This document shows positions 1 to 4,795 of a stretch of DNA of 5,555 nt, one piece after another. Source of the DNA: JAKIYB01 sp964590255 (GTDB lineage Bacteria > Armatimonadota > Hebobacteria > CAIYQO01); the NCBI GenBank assembly GCA_964590255.1, contig CAZPYA010000157.1, positions 1-5,555 on the forward strand, in the 5' to 3' direction. Position numbers and translations under genes: made by a program. The notes under the pieces were generated by a model. That model had not been told where the DNA came from, searched no databases, and worked only from the letters and a program-made list of their open reading frames with translations. How positions within the stretch are numbered: the stretch's first letter is position 1; every line of letters starts with the position of its first letter.

Positions 1-2
1 TG

Positions 3-671
3 GCGGACGGCCCGTCGCTGATCATCGCCACCGACATCAGCCCCGACCGCCTGGAGGAGCTGCGCGAGCGCTTCATCCCCGCCGCGGAGGCGCACGGCCG
101 CACGCTGGTGGTGCTGAACCCCAACGATTTCACCCCGGAAGAATTCGACATGCAGCTCTGCGAGTTGTCCAGCGGCTGTGGCTTCGACGACGTGGTGGCG
201 CTGGTGCCCGTGCCCGCGCTGGTCGAGCAGGCGGCGCTGCGCTGCGGCTACGGCAGCCTGCTAAATATCTTCGCCGGCGTCGCCCGCGGCACCCGGGTCA
301 GCATGAAGCTGGAAGACATCTACCTGCGCAACGTGCGCTGGGTTGGCAGCTCCGGCTCGAAGATCGAGGACATGCGCGAGACGCTGCGTCTGGCCGAAAC
401 CGGCGAACTACTCACCGCCAACGCCGTAGCGGCCATCGGCGGCCTCAATGCCGTCTATGAAGGCCTCACCCTGGTGCAGGGCCAGGCCATCCCCGGCAAG
501 ATCGTCATCTACCAGCAAATCGAAGACCTGCCGCTCACCCGCCTCTCCGACCTGCACGCCACCCTCCCCACCGTCGCCGCCAAACTCCGCGACGGCAAAT
601 ACTGGACGAAAGCGGCGGAAGAAGAACTGCTGCGGCTGAAACTGCGGCTGCCCGAAGGTGCAAACGCCTGA
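3..671 (+). CDS. Zinc-type medium-chain dehydrogenase, SorE-like (5' partial)
   Basis: The reading frame is open from the left edge and ends at TGA 669-671; the visible 222 residues are the C-terminal part, so the true start lies outside. The fragment begins inside a Rossmann fold: strand LIIATDIS carries an acidic residue (Asp11 of the fragment) where NAD-preferring enzymes bind the ribose. Later come LLNIFAGVARG, VGSSGSKIEDM, AAIGGLNAVYEGL and PGKIVIYQQIEDLPLT, then a charged tail of about 50 residues. This pattern (FAG, GSSG/GTSG, IGGLNAV, PGKxxIY plus tail) is what I recall of L-sorbose-1-phosphate reductases (SorE/YggP group) within the alcohol dehydrogenase superfamily. That reaction reduces L-sorbose-1-P to D-glucitol-6-P with NAD(P)H in the cytoplasm. 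The SrlD-like gene further downstream performs the next step, which supports the reading. The catalytic zinc residues are outside the window, and the exact substrate is inferred; it could act on an unphosphorylated polyol. Confidence 0.8.
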   Translation, partial: ADGPSLIIATDISPDRLEELRERFIPAAEAHGRTLVVLNPNDFTPEEFDMQLCELSSGCGFDDVVALVPVPALVEQAALRCGYGSLLNIFAGVARGTRVSMKLEDIYLRNVRWVGSSGSKIEDMRETLRLAETGELLTANAVAAIGGLNAVYEGLTLVQGQAIPGKIVIYQQIEDLPLTRLSDLHATLPTVAAKLRDGKYWTKAAEEELLRLKLRLPEGANA

Positions 672-690
672 CGAAAACGGTGTGCCTGTT

Positions 691-719
691 CGGCCCCCGC
701 CTCAAGGCGGGGGCCGTTT
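691..719 (+). terminator. Intrinsic terminator after the SorE-like gene
   Basis: Positions 691-701 and 706-716 form a perfect 11-bp GC-rich stem with a TCAA loop (702-705), followed by TTT at 717-719. It starts 19 bp after the stop codon. The T-run is short, so termination may be partial. On the minus strand there is no T-run, so it appears directional. A near-identical inverted copy lies at 858-883. Confidence 0.7.
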
Positions 720-743
720 GAAAAACCAGGTCGATATCTGCGT

Positions 744-752
744 TGGTATGAT
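744..752 (+). promoter_or_regulatory. Candidate extended -10 promoter for the sulfatase
   Basis: TGGTATGAT matches the extended -10 form TGn-TATAAT (hexamer TATGAT, 747-752). No good -35 sits at 16-18 bp; TTGAAA at 718-723 is too far away (23 bp). The predicted transcription start near 759 would give a leader of about 145 nt before the sulfatase ATG. It lies just downstream of the terminator of the preceding gene, a sensible place for a new transcription unit. The same TGGTAT core appears in the hicA promoter candidate. Prediction from sequence only. Confidence 0.4.
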
Positions 753-773
753 ACGCATCCTCGCGTCATCATA
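747..773. promoter_or_regulatory. Operator-like inverted repeat over the -10 hexamer
   Basis: TATGATACGC (747-756) pairs with GCGTCATCATA (763-773) over 10 bp, with one unpaired base (C767) and a 6-base centre (757-762). The left arm contains the candidate -10 hexamer and the centre covers the predicted transcription start. A repressor dimer bound here would block transcription. Alternatively, in the transcript it could be a 5' hairpin. Confidence 0.4.
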
Positions 774-793
774 TTTCCACACTTTTTGTTCGC

Positions 794-822
794 GCAGGCG
801 GACAAGCGGCCGAAAGGCCTGC
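794..822 (+). other. Leader hairpins with two alternative folds
   Basis: In the presumed sulfatase leader, GCAGGC (794-799) is complementary to GCCTGC (817-822). Within that span GGCC (808-811) pairs with GGCC (816-819) across a GAAA tetraloop. The two helices share bases 817-819, so they exclude each other. No known riboswitch or attenuator is recognised. Confidence 0.3.
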
Positions 823-857
823 CAGGTGGGTATTTCAATCTCCCATTTGATACTACG

Positions 858-883
858 CGGCTCACGCCTTGAGGCGGGGACCG
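858..883. repeat. Inverted, degenerate copy of the 691-716 hairpin
   Basis: Reading 858-883 against the reverse complement of 691-716 gives 23 matches in 26 positions. The similarity stops at both ends. The copy is itself a hairpin: CGCC (865-868) pairs with GGCG (873-876) around TTGA, with an imperfect outer stem. It ends 21 bp before the sulfatase start codon. The arrangement resembles a pair of repetitive extragenic palindromes in opposite orientation. Confidence 0.55.
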
Positions 884-894
884 CTATTGCGCCC

Positions 895-899
895 GGTGA
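895..899 (+). promoter_or_regulatory. Ribosome binding site fixing the sulfatase start
   Basis: GGTGA lies 5 bases before ATG 905. It favours this start over the in-frame TTG at 869, which falls in the loop of the 858-883 hairpin and would add 12 unconserved residues ahead of the core strand. Confidence 0.45.
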
Positions 900-904
900 C
901 GATT

Positions 905-2428
905 ATGCCAACATCCCCCAACATCCTCATCATCTGCGTCGACGAAATGCGCGCCGACCACATGGGCCCGGCGGGTAATGCCATCGTGCGGACGCCGAAT
1001 CTCGACCGGCTGGCGGCGCGGGGGACGACGTTTACGCGCGGCTACTGCAACAATCCCATCTGCATGCCGGCGCGGGCGTCGATGTTCACCGGCCTGCTGC
1101 CGCGCGACCATGGGGTGCGCATCAACGGGCAGGCGCTGCGCAAAGACTTGCCCACCCTGCCCGGCGTGTTGGCCTCGGCGGGATACCGCACCCACTCCGC
1201 GGGCAAGCTGCACCTGACGCCGTGGGTAACGGCGCACCCCAGCGAGAGCCCCGAATCGCTGACGGACTGGAACACCGGCGCCATCACAACCTTCCCCACC
1301 CCGTATTACGGCTTCCAGACGGTGGATTTCGTGGGTGGGCACACCTCATTCGTGTGCGATGGGCCCTATTTCGACTGGGTGCGCGCGCAGGGGGGCGACC
1401 CGGCGTGGCTGCAGGAGGCGCTGGAGCCGCCCACCGGCGCGCCAAGCTGTTACAAGATGCGCATGCCGGAGGAGTTGCACTACAACCGCTTCATCACCGA
1501 CTCCGCCATCCGCGTTATCGAGGCGAAGGACGATGCGCCCTTCTTCGTCTGGTGCTCCTTCCCCGATCCACATGCCCCCGTCGCGCCGCCCAGACCGTAT
1601 TGCGATCTCTACAACCCCGCCGACATGCCGCTGCCGGCGCGACGCGAGGGCGAACTGGACGATCTGCCGCCCGTCTACCGCCGCGTGCTGGACGGTGAAT
1701 TGCGCCCGAACGGCGTCGACAACACCGGCGTCACCGACGACCACTGGCGCGAGATCATCGCCGGCACCTACGGCATGATCACCCATGTCGACGCGGAGAT
1801 CGGCCGCGTGCTGGACGCGCTGGAGCGCAGCAGCCGGGGGGAAGAGACGATCGTCGTCTTCATCGCCGACCACGGCGACATGATGGGCGACCACGGACTG
1901 CTGTGGAAAGCGTTCTACACCTTCCGCGGCTGCATCAACATCCCTTATATCGTCGCCGCCCCCGGCATGCCCGGCGGACGGGTGAGCGACGCGCTGGTGT
2001 CACAGATCGACCTGATGCCCGGCTTGCTCGACCTGTGTGGCGTGCCCATGCCCGGCGCCGACTGGGCCGACATATTGACGCCCTTCGAACGCGGATCGGT
2101 GATGCCGCTGGCAAACTACCCCGGCCAAAGTTTCCGCGGGTTACTCGACGGCGCTGTCGATGCCATCCGCGACGGCGTAGTCATCGAAAACGACGACCCC
2201 ACCGCCGGCTTCCGCGTGCGCGCGCTGGTCACCCCCACCCACCGGCTAAGCATCTACCCCGGCACGGCGGATGGGGAGCTATTCGACCTGCGCGCCGACC
2301 CGGATGAGCGGTATAATCTCTGGTATCGACCCGCGGAGCAGGAATTGCGCGCTCGGTTAGTGAAAGAATTACTGGATCAATACAGCCTGCACACGCCGCT
2401 CTACCCCATTCCCGCGTGGAATGCGTGA
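905..2428 (+). CDS. Cysteine-type sulfatase (arylsulfatase/choline-sulfatase family)
   Basis: This 507-aa alkaline-phosphatase-fold sulfatase hydrolyses a sulfate ester; the substrate is unknown. The N-terminal strand PNILIICVDEMRADHMG holds metal ligands (Asp13, with Glu14 where Asp or Gln is usual). The signature C-M-P-A-R (Cys53, Pro55, Arg57) in NNPICMPARASMFTG is the CxPxR motif, whose Cys becomes formylglycine. Further motifs are GKLHL (Lys101, His103), FPDPHAP (219-225, His223), IADHGDMMGDHG (320-331, Asp322, His323) and Lys335. The C-terminal LFDLRADPDERYNLW (459-473) is the usual sulfatase C-terminal element. All expected catalytic positions are present, so it is probably active. There is no signal peptide, which suggests a cytoplasmic enzyme acting on an imported small sulfated molecule. 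Maturation needs a formylglycine-generating enzyme, not encoded here. The start is ATG 905, preceded by GGTGA. Its place between sugar dehydrogenases suggests a sulfated sugar or polyol. A phosphonate monoester hydrolase of the same fold is a less likely alternative. Confidence 0.9.
   Translation: MPTSPNILIICVDEMRADHMGPAGNAIVRTPNLDRLAARGTTFTRGYCNNPICMPARASMFTGLLPRDHGVRINGQALRKDLPTLPGVLASAGYRTHSAGKLHLTPWVTAHPSESPESLTDWNTGAITTFPTPYYGFQTVDFVGGHTSFVCDGPYFDWVRAQGGDPAWLQEALEPPTGAPSCYKMRMPEELHYNRFITDSAIRVIEAKDDAPFFVWCSFPDPHAPVAPPRPYCDLYNPADMPLPARREGELDDLPPVYRRVLDGELRPNGVDNTGVTDDHWREIIAGTYGMITHVDAEIGRVLDALERSSRGEETIVVFIADHGDMMGDHGLLWKAFYTFRGCINIPYIVAAPGMPGGRVSDALVSQIDLMPGLLDLCGVPMPGADWADILTPFERGSVMPLANYPGQSFRGLLDGAVDAIRDGVVIENDDPTAGFRVRALVTPTHRLSIYPGTADGELFDLRADPDERYNLWYRPAEQELRARLVKELLDQYSLHTPLYPIPAWNA
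2422..2428 (+). repeat. Left 7-bp direct repeat (TGCGTGA) bounding hicAB
   Basis: TGCGTGA contains the sulfatase stop codon. The same heptamer recurs at 2954-2960, containing the hicB stop codon. The two copies bracket the toxin-antitoxin module. The match is short and both copies encode Ala-stop, so chance is possible. Confidence 0.25.
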
Positions 2429-2437
2429 TCGGATCAC
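2425..2437. promoter_or_regulatory. Perfect dyad GTGATC-G-GATCAC upstream of hicA
   Basis: A 13-bp palindrome with one central base overlaps the sulfatase stop codon and lies 36 bp upstream of the hicA extended -10 element. It could be an operator for the toxin-antitoxin promoter or chance. As a hairpin it is too short and lacks a T-run, so it is not a convincing terminator. Confidence 0.25.
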
Positions 2438-2473
2438 TCGCCATCCGCAGAAGTCCAGTGGGCTGATGATCTA

Positions 2474-2482
2474 TGGTATACT
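2474..2482 (+). promoter_or_regulatory. Extended -10 promoter of hicAB
   Basis: TGGTATACT is an extended -10 element (TGn plus TATACT at 2477-2482). No good -35 is seen at 17 bp. Predicted initiation is near 2489, only about 12 nt before the GTG start. This would put the AGGA ribosome site (2489-2492) at the very 5' end of the message. An internal promoter here would let the toxin-antitoxin pair be expressed independently of the sulfatase. Confidence 0.5.
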
Positions 2483-2500
2483 GAAAGCAGGATAAAGCCT

Positions 2501-2758
2501 GTGGCGAAGTTCACGCGACTCATCAATCGCATATTGCGTGGTTCATCGAATGCCGATATCGATTTCTCCGAACTGTGCGCTTTGTTAAGATCACTCGGCT
2601 TCACTGAACGTATACGCGGGAGTCATCACATCTTCACCCGCGAAGGTGTGATCGAAATCCTCAACCTGCAACCATTGGGACACCAAGCGAAGCCATATCA
2701 AGTGCGACAGGTTCGTGAATTGTTGGTACGATATCAGTTGGGGGTGGAAGATGAGTAA
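2501..2758 (+). CDS. hicA: HicA toxin, mRNA interferase
   Basis: The 85-aa protein is a HicA-family (YcfA-like) toxin, a small double-stranded-RNA-binding-fold ribonuclease that cleaves mRNA and is neutralised by HicB. The diagnostic segment is RGSHHIFTREGVIEILNLQP (residues 39-58): the G-S-H motif gives the catalytic histidine (His42). It is followed by GHQAKPYQVRQVRELL (60-75), the conserved C-terminal helix. Residues 1-20 form a basic N-terminal extension seen in many HicA proteins. The start is GTG with AGGA eight bases upstream. Base composition is about 50% GC by hand count (125 of the first 250 bases), visibly lower than the flanking sulfatase and dehydrogenase genes, which suggests horizontal acquisition. 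It overlaps hicB by 8 bp, so translation is probably coupled. Toxicity is inferred from the family. Confidence 0.92.
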   Translation: MAKFTRLINRILRGSSNADIDFSELCALLRSLGFTERIRGSHHIFTREGVIEILNLQPLGHQAKPYQVRQVRELLVRYQLGVEDE

Positions 2759-2960
2759 GTATGAGATCATCATCTACTGGAGTGACGAGGATGCCGCTTT
2801 CATTGCCGAAGTGCCGGAATTGCCCGGCTGTATGGCTGATGGCAGCACCTATCAGGAAGCGTTGGCGCATGCCGAAGTCATTATCAACGAATGGATTGAG
2901 ACCGCGAAATCGTTGAATCGGCCAATCCCGTCGCCGATTGGACGTTTGAAATTTGCGTGA
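2751..2960 (+). CDS. hicB: HicB-like antitoxin, short form
   Basis: The 69-aa HicB/UPF0150-type antitoxin should bind HicA and mask its active site. The core is YEIIIYWSDEDAAFIAEVPE (4-23), then LPGCMADGSTYQEALAHAEV (24-43) and a helix NEWIETAKSLNRPIPSP (46-62). This is the usual partial-RNase-H-fold HicB pattern. The start is ATG 2751, which overlaps the end of hicA (stop 2756-2758); the GTG at 2715 would add 12 residues read out of frame over hicA and lacking family similarity. The G-rich run at 2740-2747 within the hicA end provides the ribosome site. The protein ends at about residue 69, with no ribbon-helix-helix or helix-turn-helix domain as found in longer HicB proteins. Autorepression by HicB binding DNA directly is therefore unlikely. 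Assignment is secure from sequence plus pairing. Confidence 0.9.
   Translation: MSKYEIIIYWSDEDAAFIAEVPELPGCMADGSTYQEALAHAEVIINEWIETAKSLNRPIPSPIGRLKFA
2954..2960 (+). repeat. Right 7-bp direct repeat (TGCGTGA) bounding hicAB
   Basis: Second copy of the heptamer at 2422-2428, here holding the hicB stop codon. Removing 2429-2960 would leave the sulfatase stop codon 25 bp ahead of the SrlD-like start. Confidence 0.25.
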
Positions 2961-2970
2961 GCGAATACCA

Positions 2971-2977
2971 GGGGGAG
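2971..2977 (+). promoter_or_regulatory. Strong ribosome binding site of the SrlD-like gene
   Basis: GGGGGAG lies 8 bases before ATG 2986 and decides the start in favour of ATG over the in-frame TTG at 2953, which overlaps the end of hicB. Confidence 0.7.
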
Positions 2978-2985
2978 CAACAGCT

Positions 2986-3765
2986 ATGTTAGCGAATATC
3001 GACGGCCGCGTCGCCATCATCACCGGCGGCGGGCAGGGCCTGGGCGAGGCGTTGTGCCAGCGGTTTGCGGCGGAAGGCTGCAAGGTGCTGGTGGGCGATA
3101 TGAACGGGGAGAATGCGGCGAAAGTGGCCGCCGGACTGCCCGACGGCATGGGCTACACCGTGGACGTCACCAATGAAGAGCAGGTGGCGGGCATGGTGGC
3201 CGCGGCGGTGGCGCGCTGGGGGCGGCTGGACATCATGGTGTCCAACGCCGGCATCCTCATCGCCGAGCCCATTGAAACCGCCAACGTGGCGAAGTGGCGC
3301 AAGGTCATCGACGTCAATCTCGTCGGCACCATGCTCTGCTGCAAATACGCCACCATCGAATTCATGAAGCAACACAGCGGCGCCATCGTCTCCATTAACT
3401 CGAAATCCGGCAAGCGTGGCTCCTTCCGCAATAGCGCCTACGCCGCCTCGAAATTCGGCGCCATCGGTCTCATTCAGTCCGTGGCGCTGGAACTGGCGCC
3501 CTTCAACGCCCGCGCCAATGCCATCTGCCCCGGCAACCTGCTGGACAGCCCGCTGTGGAAAGACAGCCTCTTCGAGCAATACGCGAAAAACCGCGGTGTC
3601 AGCGTCGAAGAAGTGCGTAAAATGTACGAAGGACAGGTGCCGCTGGGCCGCGGCGCCTCCTACGACGACATCGCCAACACCGCCGTCTACCTCGCCAGCG
3701 ACGCCAGCAGCTACATGACCGGCCAGGCCATCAACGTCACCGGCGGCCAGGTGATGAACCCGTAG
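2986..3765 (+). CDS. srlD: Short-chain dehydrogenase, sorbitol-6-phosphate 2-dehydrogenase-like
   Basis: This 259-aa classical SDR probably oxidises D-glucitol-6-phosphate to fructose-6-phosphate with NAD+ in the cytoplasm. Visible motifs are the dinucleotide site TGGGQGLG (13-20), Asp38 ending beta-2 (NAD preference), DVT (60-62), NAG (87-89), Asn111, catalytic Ser139, and Tyr152-x3-Lys156 in YAASK. The segments SINSKSGKRGSFRNSAYAAS (136-155) and GNLLDSPLW, plus the ending YMTGQAINVTGGQVMNP, closely match SrlD/GutD as I remember it (INSKSGKVGS, GNLLKSP, TGQSINVTGGQVM). That makes it more specific than a generic SDR. Length is normal for the family. The start is ATG 2986, behind GGGGGAG. It begins 25 bp after hicB and may be transcribed from the hicAB promoter or by read-through from the sulfatase. 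With the SorE-like enzyme it would make a two-step route from sorbose-1-P to fructose-6-P. No kinase or PTS gene is visible, so the phosphorylated substrate is inferred; another polyol (phosphate) is possible. Confidence 0.85.
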   Translation: MLANIDGRVAIITGGGQGLGEALCQRFAAEGCKVLVGDMNGENAAKVAAGLPDGMGYTVDVTNEEQVAGMVAAAVARWGRLDIMVSNAGILIAEPIETANVAKWRKVIDVNLVGTMLCCKYATIEFMKQHSGAIVSINSKSGKRGSFRNSAYAASKFGAIGLIQSVALELAPFNARANAICPGNLLDSPLWKDSLFEQYAKNRGVSVEEVRKMYEGQVPLGRGASYDDIANTAVYLASDASSYMTGQAINVTGGQVMNP

Positions 3766-3790
3766 GACATTTCACATTTCAAGTTATTGG

Positions 3791-3810
3791 AGCCGGATTT
3801 GTAATCCGCT
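3791..3810 (+). other. Hairpin resembling a tRNA-Thr(TGT) anticodon arm
   Basis: CGGATT (3794-3799) and AATCCG (3803-3808) form a stem around TGT. Read as a tRNA anticodon arm it gives CCGGA / TTTGTAA / TCCGC, with a 7-base loop and anticodon TGT. There is no acceptor, D or T arm around it, so it is not a tRNA gene. Confidence 0.3.
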
Positions 3811-3830
3811 CTGCATCCCTGACCAAAGCA

Positions 3831-3863
3831 AGCGCACCCGGCGAATACTTCGCCGGGTGCGCT
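3831..3863. terminator. Bidirectional terminator between convergent genes
   Basis: Positions 3831-3845 and 3849-3863 are perfectly complementary, giving a 15-bp GC-rich stem with a 3-base loop. On the plus strand it is followed by GTTTCT and on the minus strand by TGCTTT, both modest T-runs. It lies 65 bp after the SrlD-like stop and 21 bp after the stop of the minus-strand zinc-ribbon gene, so it can end both transcription units. Confidence 0.85.
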
Positions 3864-3884
3864 GTTTCTGATATAACTCGGCCA

Positions 3885-4064
3885 TTAACTGGCCTGTTTC
3901 AACTCCGTTGCCCAGTAGCAGCGTGTGCAGATAATCATGCCGCTCGTATATTTCAGTTTGTCGTGGCCGCTGCACACCGGGCAGGTGATCTGCACATTGG
4001 TGTTCGCGCGGTCGCTACTCTCCGGTTGTCGTGGCATGATCGGCGGAATATCCGCGGACTTCAT
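3885..4064 (-). CDS. Small zinc-ribbon-like protein, 59 aa
   Basis: The frame from ATG (4064-4062) to TAA (3887-3885) encodes 59 residues. A near-ideal ribosome site AAAGGAG (complement of 4070-4076) sits 5 bases before the ATG, which strongly supports a real gene despite its size. Residues 1-25 are polar and Pro-rich, probably disordered. The core is ITCPVCSGHDKLKY (26-39), then TSGMIICTRCYWATELKQAS (40-59). The Cys pairs C28-x2-C31 and C46-x2-C49, 14 residues apart, form a four-cysteine zinc-ribbon pattern. The C-terminal knuckle I-I-C-T-R-C resembles many small bacterial ribbons. It has no signal peptide or membrane segment, so it is probably cytoplasmic. It follows the beta-barrel gene by 53 bp on the same strand and is probably co-transcribed with it. 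Function is unknown; metal binding is inferred from cysteine spacing. A DNA, RNA or protein contact role would be typical. Confidence 0.8.
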   Translation of the reverse strand: MKSADIPPIMPRQPESSDRANTNVQITCPVCSGHDKLKYTSGMIICTRCYWATELKQAS

Positions 4065-4118
4065 CGCGACTCCTTTCTGCGCCTGGGCATGAAAACCGTC
4101 CTGGTGAACTGAGACGTT

Positions 4119-4772
4119 TTAGAAATTCACGTCGAGTTGGAAATTCACGGCATCGGCCGCACCCGAGGCATTGAATTTATCATACCCAACTATAATCCCA
4201 ATTTTATCCGTCAGGGCGTAACCAACTCCGACATTCAGCGAACCGAGCAAGCTGTCGCCGCTGATGTAGTCGGCGCCGAACCACCACTTATCAATGGTTT
4301 TATCGACGCCGAGCATGAAGCCGGAATCATCGGCGCCGATCGCGACGTCGTTGCCCTGCCACAGCCCACCGGTGATGCGCGCCGGTAGGCCGGGGATGGT
4401 GCCGCTGCCGACCACATACATTACTTCCTGGTTCACCGCGTCCGTGGTGCTGTAGTTGTAGATGCCCGCCGCCACCGCCACCGGGAACTGATCCGGCGTC
4501 ACGAGCTGGATTTTGCCGTTGAGCCAAAGCGGATTGTTCTGCGGGCTCACCAGGTCGATGCCCAGCTCGATGCGCGGGGTGACGCCGTAGGTGAGGCCGA
4601 GGTCGGCGAAGTTCACCGCCGTGCTGCCGTTCGTGTAAACGAAGGTGTCCATGCCGAGGTGCCAGGTGCCCGCGGCCTGAATGTCGGTGCTGGGGATGGT
4701 GATGAGCGTGGACGGCGTGGCGAACGCGGCCAGCCCGATCACCAGCAGCAGAGTTGCGAAAAGTGTGCGCAT
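4119..4772 (-). CDS. Exported outer-membrane beta-barrel-like protein
   Basis: The 217-aa protein has a clear signal peptide: MRTLFATLLLVIGLAAFA, with probable cleavage after Ala18 (A-F-A). The mature part is rich in alternating polar/hydrophobic strands ending in glycine turns. Examples are WHLGMDTFVYTNGS, NFADLGLTYGVTPRIELGID, VGVGYALTDKIGIIVGYD and the final strand VNFQLDVNF. The terminal Phe217 is typical of the signal recognised by the outer-membrane assembly machinery. LTYGVTPRIELGID and GYALTDKIGIIVGYD are the 'strand-turn-strand' repeats common in putative transporter/porin-like barrels. With about 199 mature residues it could form a barrel of roughly 8-12 strands. No specific family is recognised. 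The start is ATG 4772, behind GGAGGT (complement of 4777-4782). It lies 95 bp after ruvB and has a candidate promoter of its own; the zinc-ribbon gene follows. Location is inferred and the function is unknown. Confidence 0.8.
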   Translation of the reverse strand: MRTLFATLLLVIGLAAFATPSTLITIPSTDIQAAGTWHLGMDTFVYTNGSTAVNFADLGLTYGVTPRIELGIDLVSPQNNPLWLNGKIQLVTPDQFPVAVAAGIYNYSTTDAVNQEVMYVVGSGTIPGLPARITGGLWQGNDVAIGADDSGFMLGVDKTIDKWWFGADYISGDSLLGSLNVGVGYALTDKIGIIVGYDKFNASGAADAVNFQLDVNF

Positions 4773-4795
4773 AGGTACCTCCAGGGTGTTGAGAT

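Noticed and set aside
869..904. TTG start at 869 for the sulfatase
   Set aside because: It lies in the loop of the 858-883 hairpin, adds 12 unconserved residues, and ATG 905 has GGTGA at good spacing and begins right at the first core strand.
658..978. 106-aa open frame across the first intergenic region
   Set aside because: It reads through the terminator hairpin and into the sulfatase in another frame; the composition looks non-coding.
1222..1894. Long alternative frames on both strands inside the sulfatase
   Set aside because: Arg/Ala/Pro-rich translations typical of high-GC shadow frames; the sulfatase frame holds all the catalytic motifs.
2715..2750. GTG start at 2715 for hicB
   Set aside because: The extra 12 residues overlap hicA and have no HicB character; ATG 2751 begins the conserved domain.
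2953..2985. TTG start at 2953 for the SrlD-like gene
   Set aside because: It would overlap hicB and ignores GGGGGAG placed 8 bases before ATG 2986.
3768..3781. Tandem CATTTCA x2 just after the SrlD-like stop
   Set aside because: Only two 7-bp units with no extension; likely chance.
3783..3830. tRNA-Thr gene
   Set aside because: Only an anticodon-arm-like hairpin is present; no acceptor stem, D arm or T arm can be formed from the flanks.
3784..3975. 63-aa open frame on the minus strand
   Set aside because: It runs through the perfect terminator hairpin and overlaps the better supported zinc-ribbon gene in another frame; no recognisable motifs.
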